From: Pseudolachnospira sp051055405
GTDB taxonomy: Bacteria; Bacillota; Clostridia; Lachnospirales; Lachnospiraceae
Direction of reading: 5' to 3'
NCBI RefSeq assembly: GCF_051055405.1
Contig: NZ_CP167068.1
Location: forward strand, 186,001 to 250,000
DNA length: 64,000 nucleotides
This document shows positions 50,402 to 57,947 of this stretch, one piece after another (the first letter of the stretch is position 1; the number at the start of each line of letters is the position of its first letter). The position numbers and the translations under genes are program-made. The notes beneath the pieces are model-generated. The model was not told the DNA's origin. It searched no databases and saw only the letters and a program-made list of their open reading frames with translations.

Positions 50402-51891
50402 AATTGAGGACGAAGCTGACGATTTCTTTTTTGACCATTATTCTAGCTCCGATTCTTTTGATTGGAGCTTCGGTCACGGTGATGAATCATTTCCAAATTA
50501 AAGCTTTGCGGGAAATATATGGACTGGCTGACACGGAAATTCTCTTTTCCTCCAATACCCTTCAGCTTTTTAACGCTTTGACCCAGAGTATGCGGGATGA
50601 AGTGGAGCGGATTATGCAAGACGATACGGCTGCGCTGGAGGATGCGGAGTATCTGGAAAATCTCAATCAGCGTCTAATGGAAAAGCATTCCTATCTGATC
50701 GTACGAAAAAATGGCGATATTCTTTTTACCGGGGACGTTGCCGGACAGCGGATTTACGACCGGCTTCCTGGCTATGGATATGGCTCCAATATAAAAAATC
50801 AGGAAGGCATTTACCTTGGCGGCGAGGTAGGCTGCCTGATGAGCCAACAAGACTTTCTTTTCGCTGACGGAGGGGAGGGAAGTTTGTTTATAGTGACCAA
50901 TGTGGAACCATTGCTGCCGGAGGTGCGGAGCGTGGTGATGGAGATCGTTTACGTCATCATTTTGGTACTGATTTTGACCGCCGTTTTATTGACCGTCTGG
51001 CTGTATGGGTCCATTCTGCGGCCTTTGGGCGCTTTGAAAAAAGCGACCAGGGAGATCAAAAACGGAAATCTGGATTTTTCGATCGATGTCAGTGGAAAGG
51101 ATGAGATCAGCGAGCTCTGCATGGGCTTTGAGGAGATGCGTCTGCGTCTAAAAGAAAACTCCGAGGAAAAAATGCAGTATGACGCGGACAACAAAGTGCT
51201 GATCAGCAATATCTCTCACGATTTGAAGACCCCGATTACAGCCATCAAGGGATATGTGGAGGGCATTTTAGACGGCGTGGCCTCCTCGCCGGAAAAGCTG
51301 GATAAGTATGTGAGGACCATTTATAACAAGGCTAACGACATGGACAAGCTGATCGACGAGCTGACCCTTTATTCGAAAATTGATACCAATCGGATTCCCT
51401 ATAACTTTTCCAAGATAAAAATCGATGATTATTTCAATGATTGCGTGGAAGAATTGAAGTTGGAGCTTTCTGCAAAGAATATTGAGCTGACCTACTACAA
51501 TTATTTGACGGAGGATGTGACGATTATCGGCGATACGGAGCAGCTGAAGCGAGTGATCAACAACATCATCAGCAATTCCGTCAAATACATGGACAAGAAA
51601 AAAGGGCTCATTAATATCCGTATCCGAGATTCCGGGGATTTTGTACAGATCGAGATCGAGGACAATGGCCGCGGTATCTCCGGCCGGGATCTGCCATATA
51701 TCTTCGACCGTTTTTACCGGGCGGATGCTTCCCGGAATTCGTCCACCGGTGGCAGCGGAATCGGACTTTCCATCGTGCGGAAGATCATCGAAGATCATGG
51801 CGGCCGGATTTGGGCCACCAGCAAGGAAAGCACCGGGACGATCATGCACTTTGTCCTGAGGAAATATCAGGAAACGCCGATTCAAGGGTAG
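50398..51891 (+). CDS. Sensor histidine kinase (HisKA type)
   Basis: 497 residues. Helices at 8-28 and 181-205 flank an extracytoplasmic sensor of about 150 residues. HAMP (about 205-258), HisKA with phospho-acceptor His274 in ISHDLKTP, then HATPase motifs (NNIISNSVKY, DNGRGI, GSGIGLSIV). Closest style: VicK/PhoR-like kinases. No response regulator gene is adjacent, so it depends on a regulator elsewhere. Coupled to the DUF5711-type gene. Confidence 0.93.
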   Translation: MKLRTKLTISFLTIILAPILLIGASVTVMNHFQIKALREIYGLADTEILFSSNTLQLFNALTQSMRDEVERIMQDDTAALEDAEYLENLNQRLMEKHSYLIVRKNGDILFTGDVAGQRIYDRLPGYGYGSNIKNQEGIYLGGEVGCLMSQQDFLFADGGEGSLFIVTNVEPLLPEVRSVVMEIVYVIILVLILTAVLLTVWLYGSILRPLGALKKATREIKNGNLDFSIDVSGKDEISELCMGFEEMRLRLKENSEEKMQYDADNKVLISNISHDLKTPITAIKGYVEGILDGVASSPEKLDKYVRTIYNKANDMDKLIDELTLYSKIDTNRIPYNFSKIKIDDYFNDCVEELKLELSAKNIELTYYNYLTEDVTIIGDTEQLKRVINNIISNSVKYMDKKKGLINIRIRDSGDFVQIEIEDNGRGISGRDLPYIFDRFYRADASRNSSTGGSGIGLSIVRKIIEDHGGRIWATSKESTGTIMHFVLRKYQETPIQG

Positions 51892-51944
51892 GCATCCGCG
51901 AGATAACAGTTATTTCCCACTAGAGAGCTTTATAACAAATCTCA

Positions 51945-51973
51945 TTCTCAAATGTTCTATTTCATGTTATACT
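51945..51973 (+). promoter_or_regulatory. Promoter of the PIN toxin-antitoxin pair
   Basis: TTCTCA (51945-51950), 17-nt spacer, TATACT (51968-51973). Confidence 0.55.
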
Positions 51974-51995
51974 TAAAAAAGGTGGTGAAGAGATA

Positions 51996-52427
51996 TTGAA
52001 GATTTACCTGGATAACTGTTGTTACAACAGACCTTTTGATGACCAAAGCCAAATAAGAATTCATCTTGAAACACAGGCTAAATTGTACGTTCAGGCCCAA
52101 ATTAAAGCGGGAGTTTACGATTTAGTGTGGTCTTACATTTTAGACTATGAAAATGGAAAAAATCCATATGAAGAAAAGCGCTTGGCAATTGCCCCATGGA
52201 GAACGATTGCTTCCTCATGTGTTGCAGAAGAAACAGAAGATATCCTTACATTTGCGGAGTCGCTTGCTTTAAAAGGCGTAAAAACATACGATGCCTTACA
52301 CATTTCTTGTGCAGTAGCCGCACAGTGTGAATATTATCTAACTACAGATAAGAAATTGTTAAATACTCCAATACCAGAAATCAAGATTGTCAGTCCAATT
52401 GTTTTTGTAAATGAAATGGAGGGATGA
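51996..52427 (+). CDS. PIN-domain protein, probable toxin
   Basis: 143 residues, TTG start behind AAGGTGG. PIN-fold ribonuclease of VapC type: acidic Asp6 near the N terminus (YLDNCC), a mid-chain acidic helix, and YDALHIS with C-terminal TTDKKLL supply the metal-site acids. The next gene is a small probable antitoxin. Toxin-first order is the reverse of classical vapBC. AT-rich relative to its neighbours. Confidence 0.75.
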   Translation: MKIYLDNCCYNRPFDDQSQIRIHLETQAKLYVQAQIKAGVYDLVWSYILDYENGKNPYEEKRLAIAPWRTIASSCVAEETEDILTFAESLALKGVKTYDALHISCAVAAQCEYYLTTDKKLLNTPIPEIKIVSPIVFVNEMEG

Positions 52428-52429
52428 AT

Positions 52430-52630
52430 ATGAAAACAGACACCATTATCAAACAGGAAGGTATCGATGCTTTAATTTCTAAATTGGGCTATGTTGATGC
52501 GGAAAGATTTATTGTGCTGATAACGAAAGAGTCTTTTGATTATACAAAATGGCGTGAGAAATCTTTAGACGAAGGGCTCAGTGTTCGTCAACTCAGCAAA
52601 AAGGCTTTGATGTATTCTAAAAATATGTAG
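52430..52630 (+). CDS. Probable antitoxin of the PIN pair
   Basis: 66 residues from the ATG at 52430, which is well spaced from GGAGGG (52418-52423); an ATG at 52424 overlaps the toxin stop but has no room for that site. The sequence (GIDALISKLGYVDAERFIVLI) resembles short proteins found behind PIN genes in Firmicutes. No DNA-binding motif is obvious. Assignment rests mainly on context. Confidence 0.6.
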   Translation: MKTDTIIKQEGIDALISKLGYVDAERFIVLITKESFDYTKWREKSLDEGLSVRQLSKKALMYSKNM

Positions 52631-52683
52631 TTTAGGAGGCAGAATAGTCCACGTATTCGCGCGGTTTTATGAGTTCCTTTTTC

Positions 52684-52757
52684 AAACTTCCTTCTTTATA
52701 CTAAATTCAGGCAGACATCGATCGACTGGATTTATCATAAAGAAGGAGGTTTTTTTG
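52684..52757 (+). promoter_or_regulatory. Hairpin that sequesters the ribosome site of the glycyl radical enzyme gene
   Basis: The arm at 52684-52699 pairs over 16 bp (one G-U) with 52737-52752. The 3' arm holds AAGAAGGAGG, the ribosome binding site of the gene that starts at 52758, and runs into T7 just before the ATG. The loop is 37 nt. The shape fits an attenuator, an RNA switch controlling initiation, or a terminator for the upstream pair. Confidence 0.7.
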
Positions 52758-55175
52758 ATGGAAAGAACAGCGACCGAACGAGTAAAAAAGATGATGGAGG
52801 TGGTTCGGGCCCCCAAGATCGTTTTTAGCGTAGAAAAAGCCACGTTGTTTACAAAGGCATTTCGGGAGAATGAAGGGGAGCCGGATGTAATACGCATGGC
52901 CAAATCACAGGCTTATGTGCTGGACCATATTCCGATTTTTCTTTTGGAGGGGGAACTTTTGGCAGGCGCGCCTGCCAGCAAGCCCATGGCCGTGGAAGCG
53001 GATTTTTGGACAAAGGGAACCTGGCAAAAAGAAGGAATCGAGTCCCTGCGCGGGGAAGAGTACGCGATCTCGGAAGAAGAAGCCCAGAAAATGGTGGAGC
53101 TGACCGAGTACTGGCACAAGATTATCCCAGAATATAAGCTGTACGATCTGTATGACGATACCATGTGGGCCTGGAAGCGCAGCGGATATCTGCTCCCGGT
53201 AAACCGAACCTTGGAGGAGGCGGCCGGGATGGGATACGCCTGCAATGGAATGGATATTCTTCCGGAGGCAGATACCTATCAGGTGGATTATGGCTATGTA
53301 ATCGGAAAGGGCCTGCAGGCCATTATCGATGAGGCAAAGGAGGAATTGTCAAAAATTACTTCCATGAGTATCCGCACAGAGGAAGATATCGAGCGGATCT
53401 ACGTTCTGCGCGCAATCGTCATCATCAACGAAGCGGTCATCCGTTGGGTTGGACGCTACGCAGATCTGGCGGAACAGCTGGCTGCGGAAGAAAAGAATGA
53501 AACGAGGAAAAACGAACTTCTCTCCATGGCGGAAACGTGCCGGAGAATCCCGGCAAAACCGGCGGAGACGTTCCAGGACGCTCTGCAGTTCCAGTGGTTC
53601 CTCTTCCTGATGATTTCCTGTCAGACCACCACGCCTTTGGGCCGGATGGATCAGTATCTGTATCCCTATTACAAGCATGACATCGAGGCGGGAATCCTGG
53701 ACGATGAGCAGGTATTGGAGTATCTGGAATTGTACCGCCTGAAATTCTTACAGATGAAAAATACGTCCGGCGGTCAGAGCCGTCTGAAATGGTCCGGTCA
53801 AGCCAGGTGGAACAGCGTCACCCTGGGAGGCGTGGATAAAGATGGAAATGATGTGACCAATGAATTGTCCTACCTGTTTTTGGAGGCCGCTTACCGCTGC
53901 CGGGTGCCCCACCACACGCTTCATGTCCGCGTTCATGAGAAAACGCCGGAAACATTGATGCAAAAAGCTATTGAGCTGGTAAAAACCGGGATGGGAATGC
54001 CCTCTTTCTTAAGTGATAAATCTTATATTGATAATCTGGTGGACAATGGGGTTCCTCTGGAAAAAGCAAGAGATTACTACATCATCGGCTGCGTGGACGT
54101 GACGGTACCGGAAGGCTGGGGGATGGTGTTCTCCATGGTGGTGACCGCCTTGGCGCTGGATACCTTTATGCACAATGGATACAGCAAACAGCAGCAGATG
54201 ATGATCGGGCCGCAGACCGGAGACGTCCGGAATATGACGACCTATAAAGAGTTTGAAGATAAGCTGATCGAGCACATCAAGTTTTATATGGATTATTTTG
54301 CTCAGGACATGCTGCTTCGTTATCTGACCGGACGGAAGCAGATGCAGGACGTTTTCCCGATTTCTCTGTTTTCCGACGGTGTAAAAGTAGGAAAGATCGG
54401 AAAAATGCGGGATCTTCCCTATGGAATCGGGCCGACCATCAATGTAGGAATCGGCACCATCAATATCTGCGATTCCGTGGCTGCGGTAAAGAAACTGGTC
54501 TATGATGAGAAAAAGATCACGATGGAAGAGCTGCTTGCCGCAATGGACGCCAACTGGGAAGGCGAGAAGAATCAAGCGATTCGTCAGATGTGTCTGGACG
54601 TACCCAAATATGGAAATGACAACGATGAGACGGACGAACTGGCGGCAAGGATTTACGAGAGGATTTGCGACGCAGGGCGTGACATTGACAGCTACCGGGG
54701 CGTGAAATTCCGGGTAGCCGGTATCTCCATCACTTCCCACGATCCGGGCGGACGTCTGATCGGGGCGACGCCGGATGGGCGCTATGCCGGAAGCTATCTG
54801 GCGGACGGAGCCGCCTCCCCGGAACAGGGCTGCGATACCTGCGGGCCTACCGCTATGTTAAACAGCGCGATGAAACTGCCCCAGCTTAAGCTGCAGTCCC
54901 TGCTGCTGAACATGAAGATGCATCCCTCCGCTCTGGAAACCGAGGAAGATCGGGCGAAATTCAGCATGATGATCCGAACCTATCTGCAGGAAGGCGGAAA
55001 GCAGATCCAGTTTAATGTGGTGGATCATGAAACGCTGATTGCGGCGCGGGAAAAGCCGGAGGAGCACAAAGACCTGATTGTCCGGGTGGCGGGCTACAGC
55101 GCGTACTTTGTCCAATTAAATCCGAACGTACAGGATGAACTGATCGCCAGAACCTGTCACCGCGCTGTCTATTAA
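52758..55175 (+). CDS. Glycyl radical enzyme of unassigned substrate (PFL2/dehydratase-like)
   Basis: 805 residues, the size of dehydratase-type glycyl radical enzymes. The glycine loop RVAGYSAYF gives Gly779 as radical site. The cysteine loop IIGCVDVTVPE gives thiyl Cys445 followed by Val446 and Asp447. Glycerol, propanediol and choline enzymes and HypD carry Glu two positions after the Cys; Asp here is unusual. PFL itself has Cys-Cys, which is absent. TSGGQSRLKWSGQ and RWNSVTLGGVD are further family features. The activase follows after 10 bp. Oxygen-sensitive, cytoplasmic. Reaction not assignable; decarboxylase, dehydratase and C-N or C-S lyase are all possible. Confidence 0.88.
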   Translation: MERTATERVKKMMEVVRAPKIVFSVEKATLFTKAFRENEGEPDVIRMAKSQAYVLDHIPIFLLEGELLAGAPASKPMAVEADFWTKGTWQKEGIESLRGEEYAISEEEAQKMVELTEYWHKIIPEYKLYDLYDDTMWAWKRSGYLLPVNRTLEEAAGMGYACNGMDILPEADTYQVDYGYVIGKGLQAIIDEAKEELSKITSMSIRTEEDIERIYVLRAIVIINEAVIRWVGRYADLAEQLAAEEKNETRKNELLSMAETCRRIPAKPAETFQDALQFQWFLFLMISCQTTTPLGRMDQYLYPYYKHDIEAGILDDEQVLEYLELYRLKFLQMKNTSGGQSRLKWSGQARWNSVTLGGVDKDGNDVTNELSYLFLEAAYRCRVPHHTLHVRVHEKTPETLMQKAIELVKTGMGMPSFLSDKSYIDNLVDNGVPLEKARDYYIIGCVDVTVPEGWGMVFSMVVTALALDTFMHNGYSKQQQMMIGPQTGDVRNMTTYKEFEDKLIEHIKFYMDYFAQDMLLRYLTGRKQMQDVFPISLFSDGVKVGKIGKMRDLPYGIGPTINVGIGTINICDSVAAVKKLVYDEKKITMEELLAAMDANWEGEKNQAIRQMCLDVPKYGNDNDETDELAARIYERICDAGRDIDSYRGVKFRVAGISITSHDPGGRLIGATPDGRYAGSYLADGAASPEQGCDTCGPTAMLNSAMKLPQLKLQSLLLNMKMHPSALETEEDRAKFSMMIRTYLQEGGKQIQFNVVDHETLIAAREKPEEHKDLIVRVAGYSAYFVQLNPNVQDELIARTCHRAVY

Positions 55176-55185
55176 GGGGACGGTT

Positions 55186-56094
55186 ATGGGAACGGTTTTT
55201 AATATCCAAAAGTTTTCTATCCACGACGGCCCTGGGATTCGTACCACTATTTTTCTAAAGGGGTGCCCCTTGCGCTGTCAGTGGTGCCATAATCCGGAAT
55301 CCAACCTTGCTAGTCCGCAGCTCTTGCTGTTTCCGCATCTTTGCACCGGCTGCGGCGCCTGTGAGCCGGTGTGCGAGGAGCATTGCATTACCATTTCCGA
55401 GGCAGGCCAGGCGGTAACTAAACGGGAGCAGTGCAAGGTTTGCGGACGCTGCGCCGCGGTCTGCCGATCGTCCGCGCGGGAATTGTCCGGGCGGAGTATG
55501 ACGGCGGAAGAGGTGATGCGGGAAGCCGCCAAGGACTGGCGTTTTTACAAAACTTCCGGCGGGGGAATCACCTTTAGCGGAGGAGAACCTCTGGCCCAGG
55601 CGGATTTTGTGATGGAAATGATGGAGATCGCAAAAGAAAAGAATATTTCCATGGCTATGGAAACCAGCGGATATGCCGACTGGGAGAAGGCAAAACCGAT
55701 CTTCTCCCAGCTGGATGTATTGCTGTACGATATCAAGCTGATTGATGAGGAAAAACACCGGCAGTATACCGGTGTTTCCAATCAAAAGATATTGGATAAT
55801 TTGCGGCAGGTTTCCGCTGATTTGTCTGTCCCAATCTGGATTCGGATGCCTCTGATCGCAGGCGTCAATGATTCAGAGCAGGAAGTGGATCGGAGAATCG
55901 AGTACCTGCATACCCTGGCGAGGCCGGTGGAGCGGGTGGAGCTCCTTCCCTATCACGATCTAGGGTTGTCCAAATTGGCGTCCCTCAGCTGGTCCACAGA
56001 ACGGATGGAAACTTTTACGCCTCCGTCTGGGGAGCGTCTAGAGCAGATCAAAGCCTGTTATGAGAACGCGGGATTTCCCGTTCACCTGGGATAA
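55186..56094 (+). CDS. Glycyl radical enzyme activating enzyme
   Basis: 302 residues. Radical SAM protein that abstracts hydrogen from Gly779 of the preceding enzyme. CxxxCxxC cluster motif CPLRCQWC (residues about 27-34). A two-cluster ferredoxin-like insert, CTGCGACEPVC and CKVCGRCAAVC, sits at about 53-95. GGEP SAM motif near 130. The insert is typical of activases for dehydratase, decarboxylase and benzylsuccinate-type enzymes and absent from PflA. Confidence 0.95.
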   Translation: MGTVFNIQKFSIHDGPGIRTTIFLKGCPLRCQWCHNPESNLASPQLLLFPHLCTGCGACEPVCEEHCITISEAGQAVTKREQCKVCGRCAAVCRSSARELSGRSMTAEEVMREAAKDWRFYKTSGGGITFSGGEPLAQADFVMEMMEIAKEKNISMAMETSGYADWEKAKPIFSQLDVLLYDIKLIDEEKHRQYTGVSNQKILDNLRQVSADLSVPIWIRMPLIAGVNDSEQEVDRRIEYLHTLARPVERVELLPYHDLGLSKLASLSWSTERMETFTPPSGERLEQIKACYENAGFPVHLG

Positions 56095-56149
56095 AGGAGT
56101 GGGACGGTTTCCCATTTTGCTGAAAGAGGGGGATGGTTTCCCATTTCAC

Positions 56150-57730
56150 TTAGGGAGCGGAGATCCAGGTATCCGCCGGCGTCCAATTGGTTACCGGCAT
56201 GATGCTGGAAAAGCCGGAATCATGGATGGTGGGCGCCAGAACCGTATAGTCCGTATTGGCAAAAAGATAGCAGCATAGACAGTATTCGTCTACAAGGCTT
56301 TTCTGCGTGAGGAGGATATCCTGGATGGAATCCTCCTCGCTTGCGGTAATGGCGCCGCAAATCAACTGAATTAGCGCGTCTGGCTTATCCATGGAACAGT
56401 ATTTTGCTTCGCCAATCCAATAATGATAGAGCTGAGTCAGCGTGTCGTACTGGGCGGAGCCGAAGATGCCCATGATGCCATGCCAGCCGCCGCCTTCCTG
56501 CAGCATGTGGGTGGAAACGGAATTGGAGACAGGATTTAAGATTAAGGTAATTTGCACCTTTTCTAACATATCCTGTAGGGCGTGAGCCAGCGCGTCGGCA
56601 TTATCCGCAGAGCTGTCGTAGTTGTAGGTGGTGGAAAAGCCGTCGGGATAGCCGGCCTCTGCAAGAAGCGCACGGGCAGCGGAAAGGTTGTAATCGTATC
56701 CCTTTACCTCCGGATTATAGGTGGACATGCCTGGCGTTGCGTACTGATTGGTTTCAATTACTGTATCCAGATAGATATTGTGAACAAGGTAATCTTTTTC
56801 AATGGCATGACAGACCGCCTGCCGAACCCGTTTGTCCGCAAAGGGTGACGTTTCGTCGGCGGAGTCAAATACTAGCCCCCAAGGGCCAGTGCTTGCAATG
56901 GAATGGACGGTATAACCTTCTGCGGAAAAACCTCCCAGGGAAGTGATATCGCCACGGATCAGAACATTATACTCCCCTTCCCGAAAGCGGTATTCCCGGC
57001 TGGAAGAATCGCTGTCACAGACAATCTTCACCGCGTCCAGATACGGTTTTCCCTCCTGCCAATAATTTTCATAGCGGGTGTAAGTAATTGTGCCATCCGC
57101 GGAAATCTGTTCAAAGCGAAAGGGACCGGTTCCGACCGGGTGAGAAAAGGCCCATTCCTTCCCGTATTTCTGATAGGACGCCGGAGAAATGATCAATCCC
57201 TGAGCCTGACAGAGGCTTGGGAGAAGCGTATTGTCCCATTGGGCCAGGTGAATGCGGATGGTGGCGTCGTCGATCGCCTCAATACGCACCACATGAGAAA
57301 ATCCGGTGGCCCCCGCTTGTACCTGCTGCTCTAAATTCCATTTGACGGCCTCCGCATTATACTCGCTTCCATCGTGGAAGGTAACTTGCTGCCGGAGAGA
57401 AAGCGTCAGGGTTCCGGCATCGTGATCCGATTCATAGGATAGGGCGAGCATGGGGTGAATATTTCCTTCGCCGTCCAGCTGAAACAGCGTTTCCAGAGCA
57501 GGAGCCGAGTGACGGATGGGAGAACCAGAAGTCATAGCGGCCGGATATCCCAAAACGTCCACAGTTTTTCCATCACAGACCGTTAGGACTCCCCCGTAAA
57601 CAGGCGTGGAAGGGGCGATGGAATCTTTTTCGCTGGGCGATGGCGCCTGGGGTGTAGGGACTGCATGACAGCCGGGCAGAAAAAGAATTCCAGCGCATAA
57701 GGATAATAGAATCGCTTTTCTAAGAATCAT
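56150..57730 (-). CDS. Family-5 solute-binding lipoprotein (DppA/OppA/NikA-like)
   Basis: 526 residues. Signal peptide with lipobox LPGC (Cys about 21) and a Pro/Ser linker, then the SBP_bac_5 fold with typical FHDGSEYNAEAVKWNLE and PVGTGPFRF segments. It is transcribed away from the kinase gene and toward the glycyl radical genes. The matching permeases and ATPase are most likely the DppBCD-type set at 61460-64000. Family members bind peptides, nickel, heme or opines, so the ligand is open. Confidence 0.9.
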   Translation of the reverse strand: MILRKAILLSLCAGILFLPGCHAVPTPQAPSPSEKDSIAPSTPVYGGVLTVCDGKTVDVLGYPAAMTSGSPIRHSAPALETLFQLDGEGNIHPMLALSYESDHDAGTLTLSLRQQVTFHDGSEYNAEAVKWNLEQQVQAGATGFSHVVRIEAIDDATIRIHLAQWDNTLLPSLCQAQGLIISPASYQKYGKEWAFSHPVGTGPFRFEQISADGTITYTRYENYWQEGKPYLDAVKIVCDSDSSSREYRFREGEYNVLIRGDITSLGGFSAEGYTVHSIASTGPWGLVFDSADETSPFADKRVRQAVCHAIEKDYLVHNIYLDTVIETNQYATPGMSTYNPEVKGYDYNLSAARALLAEAGYPDGFSTTYNYDSSADNADALAHALQDMLEKVQITLILNPVSNSVSTHMLQEGGGWHGIMGIFGSAQYDTLTQLYHYWIGEAKYCSMDKPDALIQLICGAITASEEDSIQDILLTQKSLVDEYCLCCYLFANTDYTVLAPTIHDSGFSSIMPVTNWTPADTWISAP

Positions 57731-57745
57731 GGAGTATAGCCTCCC

Positions 57746-57766
57746 TTCTTACCTTCAATTAACAAG
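57746..57766. repeat. Dispersed 21-nt motif, copy B
   Basis: Identical to 39070-39090; lies 15 bp upstream of the start of the solute-binding gene, in opposite orientation relative to the gene it precedes. Confidence 0.6.
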
Positions 57767-57947
57767 AGCATATATGACCTTTTGACCCTAGCATCATTAT
57801 ATACGAAAATCGACAAGAAAAACATCCACTAAAACGTCGGAAAAGTGGACTATTTTGCGTGGAAGAAAGAAGCGCGTGCTCCCGCTTGAAAATAAAATAC
57901 GAATCCAATATAATGAACGCGAAAGCAATCATGGGAGGAGAAAGCGT

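Noticed and set aside
52674..52702. Promoter with -10 TATACT directly upstream of the radical enzyme gene
   Set aside because: The -35 (TTCCTT) is poor. It is kept in mind because such a start would remove the 5' arm of the hairpin.
56106..56146. Two copies of GGTTTCCCATTT 29 bp apart
   Set aside because: Short imperfect direct repeat in a gap between convergent genes; no structure or T-run that would make it a terminator.
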